DNA from: Anthopleura xanthogrammica
Lineage: Eukaryota; Cnidaria; Anthozoa; Actiniaria; Actiniidae
Length of the DNA stretch: 64,000 bases
Reading direction: 5' to 3'
Assembly: GCA_964019055.1 (NCBI GenBank)
Contig: OZ025206.1
Span: forward strand, 10,461,486-10,525,485
Position 1 is the stretch's first letter. Each line of letters opens with the position of its first letter. The translations under genes and the position numbers were made by a program. The notes below the pieces were generated by a model. It saw only the letters and a list, made by a program, of their open reading frames with translations. It did not search any database and had not been told where the DNA came from. This document shows positions 49,501-61,691 of this stretch, piece after piece.

Positions 49501-50097
49501 CAAGAGAGAGCGAAACTCATCAAATAAATGTGTGGCGTCCGCAAAAACAGACACGAAAACCTTCCAATTTTATTGATGCCCTGAAACAACCCCTGGGCTG
49601 ATCAAATTCAGGTAACAGCTAATTCATAGATCAAATTTAATTTTAGAAAACGGCTGCGCTCCCTTGACATTTATAATGCAAAACCTAGCTTTACTGATGC
49701 CTACCAAAAAAAAAAGCCAAAGGGTCCTCAATACGGCGTCCCTTTCTTTGCGCGACTTCAAGAGAGCGCCAACATGACAAATGTTATATTTTCAGGAGTT
49801 ACTTCTTTTTTTCTCACCTTTAGCTACTTGCGTGCGAGCACTTAAGTACTGATTATTTTGTCCAGTAGAAATGACTCTTCTCCTTTTGCCAGGACGACCA
49901 GGACGACCTGCAACTGATTTCACTCTCAAGGTTTTCCTTACTGTCGTTGAAACTTTGTCAAGTTTTGCTCTGGCGAAATCGAACATATCATCGTTGCGAC
50001 CAAATGAGGAGAGCCTCCCTTCACTTGATGATGGGAAATGACTTAGTGTCAAAGCAGCTATCAAAAAAGCTGCACTGAGAAGCGTTGATATTTTCAT
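46548..50097 (-). CDS. Secreted von Willebrand factor A-domain protein
   Basis: Five exons, 49818-50097, 48959-49164, 48596-48791, 47608-48447, 46548-47125, all GT-AG and in frame, encode 699 aa. I chose MKISTLLSAAFLIAALTLS as the start because it begins a clear signal peptide; an in-frame ATG at 50178 would bury it. A basic stretch (RPGRPGKRRR) follows, possibly a proprotein-cleavage site. The VWA domain is at about residues 180-345, with MIDAS residues DTTGS (Asp189) and TDAG (Asp284), plus a GGGDCKE loop like that in hemicentin and VWA7 proteins. Thus metal-dependent ligand binding is expected. Residues about 370-400 are an R/P/S-rich linker; the C-terminal half looks beta-rich, like the region after VWA in hemicentin/VWA7 proteins. 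No transmembrane segment follows, so an extracellular matrix or mucus role is inferred. The exact orthologue is not known to me. Confidence 0.85.
47279..47510. mobile_element. GC-rich fold-back (TAGCCTCCTACGCAGACG) in VWA gene intron 4
   Basis: TAGCCTCCTACGCAGACGCT at 47281 pairs with the inverted copy ending 47380; a partial second left end follows at 47448-47507. A diverged whole copy is at 63493-63606. Confidence 0.6.
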
Positions 50098-51834
50098 CTT
50101 GAAATGGCAGTCTCTTAGTCTGGACTGTGTTGTGTTGAACTCTGCCGGTTTTGAATTTACCCTGGGCTGGTTGGACATTTATACAGTCTGACACAGGAAG
50201 AACAAGGATCACAGACGTCATTAACGGAAGTGAGGTAAGTCTGAAAAACACGTCTCAGGTCTCCAACGTGGGTAATGAAATGCAATACGGAACATGAGGT
50301 CGAGTGCAATACTGACCTCGGGGAGGCACGCGCACTCGTTCATGGCTGACTGAGCGCGTTAGATGCACGATTCAAAATAAAGCAGTCATGCAGTCCAAAG
50401 TTCAGTAAAAGCATTTTTATCTCTTTAATATGAAACATTCATGCTTGGTAAACATGTGTAAGAAGGGTCGTTGGTATAAGACAAGAAAGAAGCATGTAAG
50501 AAGGCTTATAAAGTGCCTTATATTCGAAGAATGACACATTTAAACTGAAGGGAAAATCACCTTACGAAAGACTCATTTTTTGAATCCGACAAAGCAAAAT
50601 ATTTCAACATTACCGACTCATCTCACACCTTGCGGACTGAACCAAGCAAGTCCATCCTAACAATAGACCTAATGAACTACGACGCGACTCTCTTGCCGCT
50701 CGACCGCTCACAGCATCATGCCCGCACAGAATCCATCCCACTCACTGCGAAAACTGCGTTTGAAAAGATCAATTATTAACGATTACTTCCTTTAAAATAT
50801 TTAGCACAACCATGCTTGATGTGAAGACTGTAGGGTTTGTGTTGGTATGCATGAAGGCAAGAAGCCTGGCCGCAGTGGAAAACACTGACGGTGGCGCTTA
50901 AATTCCCTTCCAATTTTTGGTGAATAAACCACGAACCACTTGATGCACAAACGTTTGTGTGCGTGCGCGGGGAAAGACTAATCGGAATTCGTGATAATGA
51001 AAGAAGCCAGACCCTCCGTTTTATTTATGGTTTGAGAAAAACCTTGCATTAGAAGTTTTTCCATCCCTTTTTGAACCTGTTTCTTCATCCTATGAATTTT
51101 AAAAGCTGCCTCCCCTAATTCCAAATCAAAACCAAGAAGTCTATAAATATAAAGCAAATGTGTCCTGTTTTATTGAGGTGGCATCATAGTTAATGGAGTG
51201 GCATGCCATTCCACTCCATTAACTATGGTGGCATAAAGAGCTGAACGACTTCCTGTTTTTCATGATTTTCCGAACATTTCCGGAAAAAAATCGATAAATT
51301 ATCTGGAGGTGATCGAGGAAGTTTGTTAACTAATCCGGGGTTAAGTAACTAGGTTCGTCAGTGTTCTAGTACTGTCTTGATGTCAATCATCAGGTACAGT
51401 GCATGGGTTTGCCGGAAAAGTGATTTTGCTTCCTCCGTTTTTCAGTTCTTCAGTTCCACTCTTGTACTTCCGCCGTTCGTGATACTAGTGAAAAAAGGAA
51501 AGTACATAGACAACAGCAACAACAACTAAACAGCAAAAACAGCAACCAATACCAAAGTTCTTTTCGCTGTCACGGGGCAAAAGTGTGGAATACATTACCC
51601 AGTAAACCTGAGAAAGGAAACATCCCTGCTAAAATTTAAGAAAGGTCTTAAACGGCATTTATGTTGTTTGCGTCATTGTAAGAACATTTATAGTTTACAT
51701 ACAACCTATTTGTATATATCTATATTTTCAGGGTTTTTTTCATTTTTGGTTATACATGACTCCATTTAAACCAGCCTCAGCTGAATTGGACACCGCCTGT
51801 TTAAATATTGCTAATAAATAATAATAAATAATAA

Positions 51835-51835
<1 letters not shown>

Positions 51836-51865
<30 letters not shown>

Positions 51866-51866
51866 G
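51836..51866. repeat. (CAA)n microsatellite
   Basis: About ten CAA units in the VWA-ERLEC1 spacer. Confidence 0.9.
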
Positions 51867-52082
51867 GTTTGTTTTCTCGGGATTTTCAACCTGGATTATT
51901 TCTGTCTCTTTGATCGTAGAGAACAATAACAAAACAACAACAAAAATGAAATGAAAATACTATTACAGTTTAAAACACAGACTCCTTTTAAAACGGGCCA
52001 TAATAAATAGAAACACCTCCAAATTAATGTCACTAAAGCCAACTGGAAGGTTCGACAAGAACGGCAGCTCAGAAAGAGAAGC

Positions 52083-52236
52083 AGTGGCGGATCCAGAAGG
52101 ATTTCAAGGGGGTGACTGGTACCTAGCAAGGCATTACATAGTGTATTTTTTGCTCTTTTCTTATCCTTTATTCTTATAATATTCAACTACAAGGGGGGTG
52201 ACTAGTCACCCAATTCACCCCCCTGGATCCGCCCTT
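52083..52236. mobile_element. GGCGGATCCAG fold-back upstream of ERLEC1
   Basis: Ends AGTGGCGGATCCAG / CTGGATCCGCCCTT with inner GGGGGTGACT pairs. It is one of at least six copies of this terminus in the window. Confidence 0.6.
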
Positions 52237-52487
52237 GAGAAGCATGGGGCTTTGTGACTTCCGGTATTCCTTATACCGGTCGTTCACCTTTTCCTTTTAT
52301 CTTATACATATCGTTCTTTCCGGTTTGGATTTTGAGATTCACTTCCTTTAGCATTACCACGTACGATCCTTGTAATATGATACCATTAAGTTCCGTTAGC
52401 TTGGGCCTCCTGTGTCAGTGCCCTACGTGACTCGTTTTGAATATACTGACCGCGTGCGCCTGAGCAATGTTGACACGCAAGCACAAC

Positions 52488-52514
52488 AAGATGGCGACTA
52501 CTGAACCAAACTGA
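52488..52514 (+). promoter_or_regulatory. YY1-like site and 7-codon uORF before ERLEC1
   Basis: AAGATGGCGAC (52488-52498) differs from the YY1 consensus at one position and lies 35 bp before the ERLEC1 ATG. The ATG inside it opens a tiny frame (M-A-T-T-E-P-N, stop ending at 52514). If transcription starts upstream of 52488 this is a uORF; if it starts at the YY1-like site it may be skipped. Which applies is unknown. Confidence 0.35.
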
Positions 52515-52532
52515 ACCAAAAACATCAAGAAA

Positions 52533-55500
52533 ATGAGGGATTTATCCACTCATTTCTACGTTATTTGGGCCCTTTTGGCTTCCTTTATATTAAATGTAGT
52601 TAGCTTTGATAAATTTAATGATAATGTCTTATTTGGAGTGACCTGGGCTGGACCGTTAACTCTGAGAGAAGGACAAGTCACACCGGTTAGTAAGCACAAC
52701 CTTCTGTATTATTCCAATGTAAGCTTATAAAATATCCCTACAGGTTTAAACTTAGCTTTAGTATACTCTCCATTCTACCTTTTAGTTCTTCGCATGGCAT
52801 CCTTAATTTCAAAACTTTTGATACAAGAATTTTTTTTTTAGAAAAAAATGCCGCGCTTGAAATTTGTAGTTTAGACGTGCAACATTTTCAGTCATTTTTC
52901 TCAAGATTAAGCTTATGTTTGACAGATACTGTAAAATATTCATTTGAGGCATACGAGGAATGAATTTTAAATTTATCTGCGCAGACTTAAAGCCATAAAG
53001 ATTCAAGAAAGAGGGAAAAAATATATAAAAACTTGTATTTTATTATGTTGTATTTTTTTTTTCGCTTTGCTTTTTGCGCTAAATCATCTTGCTATCCTGC
53101 TCAACCTCATCCAATAATTGTTTATTATCAGGCAGGTCGTGAGAAAAGAATTTGCATAAGTTTAATGAAGAAAACTTCACTCAAAACAGCTTTGTTTTTC
53201 AGCTGCTGAAAGGCTATCCTATAAGATATTTTTAAAAAAGCTCACTGGTCATTTACAGCATTGTCGTAATTTTTACTAGAAAGTACTTTCAGCTGTGTTA
53301 ACTCAGAATGGTCTTAGCTTTTTGAATGTATCTTTATATTCAGCTTGAAATTTCAGACAGGATTAGTTGGCTTGTGAAGTAACAGCATAAAATATTCTAA
53401 CATTCAAATCAATTTTAAAAAATGATGGGATTATGCATGACAACCAATCAGATTGTTCCATCTGTAAACTGTATACATTGATATACATAAGTTAATTCTA
53501 GAGTGCAGAGAATATATACATCCACGAAACAGTGCTCTGTAACTAGGACTAATAGACTTTCATTAAATGACTTCAATTTGGAGGACAAAACAAAAGAATT
53601 TCAATCTCCTGAGAATTGGAACCTATTTGTTTTGTCCTCCGAATTGAGTTCCATTCTTACGTGCTGCAAGGGGTCTATTCGTACTAAAAGAACAAAGAAA
53701 ACAATAGATATTGTACTATTTTTTACTATTATTGCTATTTAACAAATTAAGTGTGAGCATTCTATCAAGAAACAATACAATATCAATAGATCTAATTTGC
53801 ACTAAATAGTGGCGATGAAATAACAAGAGAAATAACATAGCTCTCCTTTTTTTACTATTGCAATGGATTTAATGCACATAACTTCTGATGGTAGATTCTG
53901 GAAATTCAGTAATTTGATATATTTGAGGTTTTCTCCTTGAAGCCAACTTCTTTAGGTAAAGCACTACCCTGCTTTATGATTATGAAGCAACTCAATGCTA
54001 CTAAGCTCCTTATTAAACCATGAAGTTGATTCTATTGAACTACAGATTTTATATGGGAAGTATGTTTGAAATTTGCCAACAAAGTTTATGGTATCCAAAG
54101 TTTCAAAGTAAGACTTGAACTTCAGAACTTCCGAATGAACTTCTGAATCTACCTTCAAATGTTATGTGAAATGCACTGTAAAATGACATACTGCATGGAA
54201 TTTTTTTATTTTATATTGCCTGGTTAAGTTAACTCTATTATTTCTGTTACTAAGTTTTATTTTTGGTGAAAAAGGGATATTTTCCCCTTGTCTAGACATT
54301 GAGAAGCCTCACAAATTATCTTATTTTTGCATATAGATCTATGTACATTGTTTTTTAATTCAGACTGAATGTTATTCTCTTGATGAGAATTATGTTCTCT
54401 GTTTCAAGCCTTATCAAAATTAATGTGTCTTTATAATGCATGGCAAATGAAGAAGTGATACTCAAGGGAATGACATGGTCTAGGGTGGGAAAACATCAAA
54501 CAATATTTACTTAGGGGCTGAAAATGATAAAAAACTAAACTCTTGTTTTGTATCCCAAGTCTTGGAAGTCATGCAAGGGGTCATTGATTATGTTCTCTTC
54601 ACTGATATTTCTTCCCTGCTTGTTATATTTTTCAGGATGGCAAAGATTATATAAGTAGTCGTGATTCTGTGTTTATAACGACTACTAATAATGAAAAATA
54701 TCGATGTTTATTACCTTCAGACCAGTTAAAAAATAAGGTATGAAATAACAAGACTAGTATATATAATGATTGTGAGCTTCTGAACTGTTTGCACATCTAC
54801 AGGGCAAGATAAAGTATCAACCAATGCATTCATCCAACCATTCACTCATTCACCAACCCACCCTCCTACCTACTACACTCACTTGCTTATTCGTTCCTTT
54901 TTTAACTTCTCATTCATTCATATATCCATTCATTGAAGCATTTTGCCTCCCAGAGTTTTATTTAGACTTTAAAAGAATTTTGACCATTTTTGTATAACAT
55001 ACCAGTGAAATAAGATTCATTTTATCCACAATTCTAGTTATATTCTGGGGAAGATGGATATGGCCCCGGTCCTGAACAACTTCTTGCTCCGCTAGTAGAT
55101 GAAGCAAGGTGCTCTTACAGGGTAAGTTTGTAATAGGACCATAGTATTCAGTGCTTTCTTGACAGATGTTATAAACATCATTATCATTCTCAACATTTTA
55201 ATATTAACAGTTTGAATTCTTAGAAAAATCAGATATAAGAATAGTGCTCAGCTAAGGCTAAGAAAGTTGACCACCAGCTTTCCTAATGTAAAAAACCAAC
55301 AAATAAAATAAATTATTTTACTATGTATATACATATTCAGTAAAAAATACCAGTCCCAAGTCATGCATTTTTGCAATCCTCAATGATGGTTTTACTGGAC
55401 CCTCTATGACATCTGTATTCCCAAGATATTTCCTTTTTTTTGAAAATGAATGCCCAGCATAATGATGCCTGTTGCAAGTATACTCTAAACCAATGCTATA

Positions 55501-58500
55501 TATTTACTCTCTCTAGCTTGAAGCATATTGGACATATGAATTATGCCATGGAAAACATGTTAGACAGTTTCATGATGAACGAACCCAAAAGGTATGGTTG
55601 TAGTGACTTGATGTGATAGTCTATAATATGCAAAATAAAGAAAATTGACACTGAATAATAGACAGACAGAAGGACTGGTTGATGGACAGATGGATGAATG
55701 GACCAATGGACAGACAGACAGACAGACAGACAAACTAAACAATAACTGGACAGACAGACAGACAGACAGAATGATTGACTGACTACCGGTAATGAATGAA
55801 CAGATAGGCAGTAACCCAATTAAATGTGTATCTTGATTTACAGTGTAGCTCTCCATTATCAACCTAAGTTTTTTCCTAGTACATTACCAGGTTATAACAA
55901 TTTAATTTCAGGGCGTGAAGGTGCAAGAGTACTATCTTGGAAAAGCTTATGTTCCAGACAAGAAAAATGAAGGTTAGTTGAATATAGCTGGCATGTAAAG
56001 AACAGAACACAATTTAAATGGAAATGGTCTGACATGAATATCCACCATACACATGATATATACTTAAGAATGTATAGGCATTAGTTAAATATTTATTATA
56101 AATAATGTATCTTTTAGCATCTGAACCAAAGCCTATTCCTGAACCTCCAACAACAGATCAAAAAGATGGGAAAAGTAAACCCAAAAAGGTATGTTACAGT
56201 GTCCCTTTATGGGCATCACATTCACGTTCAGAGACCTTTGCCATTTGATGGGGTCTAGGTGTCTGACCAGTGCATGCACAAACTGACCAATCACAATGCA
56301 CTTCGATTCTTAGCCAAGCAGCCAGTCTCTTCCCATTACAAAACCATGCATTTTGACTATTTAAAGTATTGTGAATTAAAAAAGATCAAAGATTAAAGCG
56401 AATCATTGCCATAATCTCTCTATTTACAAGCCCAATCTTCTCAAATTCTGTGTGATGTGATTTTTCAGACTGGAGAGAGGGCCACTCGAACTACAACAAT
56501 AATCCTTTTTGCACTTAGTTTTTCGTACAGCTAGGTCCATAGTCAAACCCCACTTGAAGGATGACTACCCCTGTAATATGGACACCCCAGTATTATAACA
56601 GCCAGTTTCAAATTCTCTGGTCCCTGTTGCAAGAAAAATCATTGCCTTTTAATTACTAAAAAAACTGATAGTAGATTAGTTGAAAAGCCCCTTGTGAAGA
56701 AAACAGTATACTATAGCTAGTAACATGCCTTTTTTTTTGTTTTTTTAGCCACCAACAAGGAAGCTAGAAGGGCGTGACATGCCATATTTTGAAGTAGTAA
56801 TGGGTAACGGTACCAAATGTGACCTTATATCAGGAAAATCAAGAGAGATCCATGTACTGTACTTCTGTCATCCACAAGGCAATAATGAGGTTTGTCAACT
56901 TTTTAAAACTGAGAATTAGGCTTACCATGCAGGGCTTGAAATATCAGCCAGTCAACAGACAATGTCCAGCTAAAATAGCAGTTATTATGGATGCATGCAA
57001 ATGTGTTACAAATGAGACAACAAGCATTATCATCAATATACAAGGCCAAATATTAAACTGCCCTCACTAAAACGTTCAGTTTAGCGGGCCAAACACTCGC
57101 TGCGCTCAGGCGCAAAATTGATGCTACTCGGGCCACAAATAAATAATATGCCCTCCAAAAGTCATGTTATTGTCCTATTGTATCAACCTGATAGTCTCAC
57201 TTGTACTATTCTTAAAACAAAAGAATAGATCTCATTGCTGGTTTAACTGTAATAACAGCTATTGGAACCTTGACCATAATGTTGCGTTAGAAATGGGGTA
57301 TGACCAGGCTAAGACTAGGCTAAGACTAATTTGGCCGGTCATGACCAGTGACTGACTGACCATTATTTCAAGCCCTGCCAGAGCTTTTACAGCAGCTATT
57401 TTTATAACAATGCAACACAGGTCTACAACAAGTTAAAGTTCACATATCTGGGTTTTGGCTTAAATCAATTAAGTTGCATGGTCTGTGTACATGTAGCATT
57501 GACATGTTTGGAAATTAATCAAGAATGAGTAATAATCAATGAAATTAAAGTGATGACTTGGAATACACTTTTTTGCAATACTGCAAAATTAGTGTCCCAA
57601 AATATGCAACCTCTGAAATTGTAAAATTAATGTCTTGAAAATTTCATGTAATAAGGTATTTAAAATGTAATTGAACCTGTTCAAAATTCTTGTTATAGAT
57701 TCTGTCAGCCAAGGAACTGAGTACATGTGTCTATGAAATGGAAGTGATAACACCAAGCTTGTGCTCAAATGAGTTTTATAGGTGTGTTAACATAAAATAT
57801 ACCTTACAAAATAATACCACTATGAAACAAATTTTGACCTGTTCTTTATTGGTTCATTTATTGTTCTCTTTCCTAGATTTGAAGAGGACCCTGTACATGA
57901 GATCAGTTGTCACTCTCTTGATGGTTCAACAGAGTAAGTCAAAATCTTTGTACGCCTGATGACTTTTATATTAAGACATCATATTATTAAGTAATTTGTC
58001 ATTCCATCACAGACTATAAAACTCACATAAACGTTTTCCTTATAGTCGGCCACAAAGTTACACTCAGTTTCTAGAAGATCAGGATCTGGACAGAACAGGA
58101 GAAAGACAGGTACATGTGGTCACAATTACTGTGCAGACACACTAACTAGGACCACTTGAATAAAACTGGCCAATCAGATAACAGTAAACTAGACAAAGAT
58201 TGAACTGATAACAGCATTAGCCAATCAGATTATCATGTTCTCACACTACTGGTAATAATTGTATGCAGCTTTATAGGAGTTAGTAACAAACTGGACAAAC
58301 TATAGGGGGGTTATGATCTATTTGCCAACCAGGAAAGGGGGGTTGGGATATATTTGGAAAAGACAACAAGTGATTTTGCCAACCCCCCCCCCCCCATACA
58401 CTAATAAATGAAAGCCCTCTAATGTAACATTTTGTATTAATATGTTGTTGTAGACAATATTATTTGAACAAGGGAAACCAGAGCCAGATGAACCAGAACC

Positions 58501-61138
58501 CACACAACCCACTCAACCCACTCCAGTCACCAAACCTGTGACCAAACCTAGTGTTCAAGTACCGTTACCTGATGATCAGCTGACTAGAGACTTCCTGAAT
58601 GGAGATTACTGCTTACAAGGGGTAGGTATCTTGCATCAACATACACCTGTATCATACAGTAATAATGCATCTTGATAGTCAAGATAATTTGCAGCAGAAA
58701 CACAGAAATAGATTACAAAAAAGAATTACAGCACTTTTCCTATTTTTGTAACTGACTCCAGACATCTGGTGTTTTGGCTTCCGTCAATCAAACTTGCAAC
58801 AGACCAAATTCATTCCAATTGAACCATAAGGAAATTCCAGTGATTAGAGAAAGCAATTTTCACACTGGAATTTCTTTGTTGCTTGCATTTGGAATGAACT
58901 CAGCCCATCATAAATTTGATTGACAGCAGCCAGAACTCCAGATGTCTTGAGGTGGTACTGTAGGTCACACAAATATGAAAACTGCTGTAACTAAGTTTGT
59001 ATTTGTTTATTTCCTTGGGTTTTCTGGTTTTCCTTCCTCCACAAAACCGTAGCCTGCATGCAGCCCGACTTGAACCAGAGTTAAATTTGGGCCACATGCT
59101 AGAAAAACTCAGCATACTAAATTTCAGTTTAATCTGTGAGTTAGCCCTTTTGTGTACTTTGTTCTAAGAGTCTTTTTTGGTTCACAGGGAACTGGATGGT
59201 GGAAGTATGAGCTGTGTTATGGAAAGAGAGTCCTGCAGTTTCACGTGGATGAGGTTAGTACTTTTAATCCATGTGCCTTTTTTTAGACCTATGTCGTAAT
59301 GGTTTTAATGCTATTTTGACATAATATTGTTTGTTCAGGAACATGGTGGTCGTACAGATGTATTACTGGGAAAGTGGAACAAAGAGGTAGGTCAAGAGAG
59401 AGTTTGGTGACATAATGATTTGACTAAAGATGTGTTAACACTTGTACAAATTATGGGTAGGAGGGTAACTGTGTACCTTGGTTAACATTTATTGTGCGTA
59501 AACACCAACAAAACCATTAGTACAATACCATTTAAGACAATAGAAAGTTGACCTCAATTTACTCCTCATCAGGCATGGTTAAGAACAGTAACCGACAGTA
59601 CAATGATTATTAAATATTTCCTACTTTGAGGTTGAATCTTCTTTTGAAATACATATATTCCTATCTTTTCAGGAACATGTTAGATGGATTAGAAGTAAGA
59701 AGACAAAGCCAGTTGGGTATGAGGAACTATTCTACATTCTGTTGTTAGATGAATTTGTAGTTTGTAGTTTGTAGTTGATTATAATTTTTGAAGCTTCATT
59801 TTTTCTTTTTCTTTTTTTTTATTTCTCATTTTGTCAACACAATCATTGTCATTGCCACCACCACTACTACCTTTGCCTATATTATACCATTATCATGCAT
59901 CCCTTGTCTTAATCATTGTCTTCATAACCAACATATCACTACTAACACCACCCTATATCATCATCATCACCACCACTTTTTACATCATCATCATCACCAT
60001 GATGACCAACATCACCATCACTATTATCGAAACCCTATCATCATCATTACCATCACTATCATCGAAACCCAATCATCATCATCACCATCACTATCATCAT
60101 CATGACGTCATCAGTAGTTATGCAGTGCATTTGTATTCTGGAGGTGATACATGTGATCTCACTGGTAAACCAAGACAAGTACAAGTTAGACTAAGGTTAG
60201 AAATACCATAACTTACAGAAAAACACCAATTTATCTTCTACCACACATGGATATTATTTAACAATATTATTATCCACAGTAGTCAAGGTGATAATCGGTG
60301 AATATTTACCGAGCCATGTGTCCTCTACCCTGCGTAGTGGCGCATTTTGGTGGGGGTGGGGGCTATGTGTCCTCAAGCTAAGAGGTAAATATTCACAGAT
60401 CACCTAGACTGAGGTGAATAATTGTTTTAGTACATCATTACACAGGTGATTATTCAAAAACAATTTATTTCTAAAATGTAGACATTTTTCGTATTTTGAA
60501 AGAGGCTTGTATCAAAAATGAAGCATGCTCAATCCTATAATTATTCACCTGCAGGTGATTAGAGAAATATTCCAAATTTCTCCACCAATCAGTGAGTGTG
60601 ATTTTCTATTATCACCTGGACTAAATTATGATACTAAAAATATATATTCTGTCATTCTAGATGTAAAGAATCAACTCATTTACAAGAAGTATCACTTTAC
60701 TTAATGGAGCCAGAAGTCTGTCATTATATACTAGGGGTAAGTCATTCTAGTTGTCGTACTTAAATTTCAGGGCTGACGCTCTTGAAAAATCGTAACATCT
60801 GTAAAGGATAACAAGCAAATGTTATCAACAAAATAGATATGTTTTGAACTGAAAAACATTGTTATCCAGGAGAACAAATTTTCTTGGCTGGTTTAGATTG
60901 AATTGTGCTGTACTTATTTTTGTAGTTTGCTTTGATTAAGCACTGAATGAATGTGACACTGATTCGAGGGCAGCGCTCCTAGATATTTAGCTCTCATGTG
61001 TGGCACTTTTAATTGGGGTGGCACAATTATCTTCAATACCACTTTTAAGTAACTTCTATTACTTTTGTTTACCAGGTTGAGTCTCCCATTATCTGTCCAC
61101 TGTTGGAAAGAATGGACCAGGATGGTTTGTTTCATTGA
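52533..61138 (+). CDS. ERLEC1: Endoplasmic reticulum lectin 1 (XTP3-B), two MRH domains
   Basis: ER-lumen lectin that recognises trimmed N-glycans on misfolded proteins and delivers them to the HRD1-SEL1L ubiquitin ligase (ERAD). Seventeen exons: 52533-52685, 54636-54737, 55038-55121, 55517-55591, 55912-55972, 56118-56188, 56749-56889, 57699-57781, 57877-57933, 58046-58109, 58454-58621, 59188-59253, 59339-59386, 59673-59716, 60115-60195, 60661-60736, 61076-61138; 478 aa, against about 483 in human. A signal peptide covers residues 1-24. MRH domain 1 is at about 109-257 (WTYELCHGKHVRQFH, EYYLG) and MRH domain 2 at about 347-470 (GTGWWKYELCYGKRVLQFH, then VRLRC and MEPEVCHY, which carry the Arg, Glu and Tyr of the mannose site). 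An acidic/proline-rich linker joins them. OS-9 was excluded because it has one MRH domain. A TG(A) stop directly follows LERMDQDGLFH, as expected for the family C-terminus. Confidence 0.94.
53549..53679. mobile_element. Fold-back MITE, copy 2, in ERLEC1 intron 1
   Basis: Same internal inverted pair as 45541-45692 and the same right end (TGCTGCAAGGGGTCTATT); the left end is AATAGACT. Confidence 0.6.
55705..55772. repeat. (GACA)n microsatellite, ERLEC1 intron 4
   Basis: Two arrays of GACA (about 55709-55731 and 55750-55770) separated by AAACTAAACAATAACTG. Confidence 0.85.
58735..58960. mobile_element. Fold-back element in ERLEC1 intron 11
   Basis: Outer CCAGACATCTGG...TCCAGATGTCTTGAG and inner GAAATTCCAGTG / CACTGGAATTTC and GTCAATCAAACTTG / CAAATTTGATTGAC pairs indicate a diverged inverted-repeat element. 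Confidence 0.5.
59436..59590. mobile_element. Dispersed repeat, copy 2 (ERLEC1 intron)
   Basis: Second copy of 4427-4594, same orientation, between ERLEC1 exons 13 and 14. Confidence 0.6.
59865..60110. repeat. CAT/CAC-rich imperfect microsatellite, ERLEC1 intron 14
   Basis: Irregular ATC/ACC triplets running up to 5 nt from the exon-15 acceptor, which is itself inside the tail of the array (CATCATCAG). Confidence 0.85.
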
Positions 61139-61423
61139 CAATAGTATTACGTTAACCCTATAAAAATAATATTCTATGCCAGAACTAGGTAGCAATTCAA
61201 ATATATCAAAGAATTTTATCAGAATTCTAGAGAATTTGCAAATTATAATTCTCTTGCATTTCTTAAGTTGTTTCTAAATAGCAGGTTTTGTGGTAAATAT
61301 TTTGTAACTGTAAATATACTTTGTACTTCTACATATATATGTTTTGCACCTTAAAATTGTTATTTAGCTCAGACTTTAATTTTTACTGATTACTGAACTT
61401 TGATTTATTATGGCAATAAGCCA

Positions 61424-61586
61424 GTTCACAGTTTAAGAATCTTTTTAAGTGCACATGCAATTTTATCCCGAATTTCTCACCTTCTTTAGTTTAATTAAAA
61501 ACAAAAGGTTTAAACAAAAGGTGAGAAATTCGGGATAAAATTGCATGCACACTGAAAATGATTCTTAAACTGTGAAGTGGCTTATA
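61424..61586. mobile_element. Fold-back element 3' of ERLEC1
   Basis: Inverted ends TAAGCCAGTTCACAGTTTAA / complement with strongly conserved inner arms (GAATTTCTCACCTT and complement). It is directly followed by the AATAGACC-family element. Confidence 0.65.
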
Positions 61587-61691
61587 GACCTGTTTAGCTT
61601 GGGCACAATGTTTTCCAATTTCAGACCATGTCATTTCCTAGAGTATCAAAAACACTGAGACAACAAACCACCCAAGCTAAAGAGGTCTATA
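61583..61691. mobile_element. AATAGACC-family MITE downstream of ERLEC1
   Basis: Inverted ends TATAGACCTGTTTAGCTTGG / CCAAGCTAAAGAGGTCTATA, with an internal TTTCAGACCATGTCATTTCC segment also found at 10975-11095, 39280-39310 and 54460-54480. Confidence 0.6.

Larger units (their letters stand above)
50179..52532. other. Divergent spacer between VWA gene and ERLEC1
   Basis: Promoters of both flanking genes should lie here. Contains a perfect hairpin at 51186-51228, a CAA array, the GGATCC fold-back at 52083-52236 and, near ERLEC1, the YY1-like site. No gene seen. Confidence 0.6.

Noticed and set aside
50098..50178. Upstream in-frame ATG for the VWA protein at 50178
   Set aside because: It would place 27 polar residues before the hydrophobic signal core; the ATG at 50097 gives a standard signal peptide.
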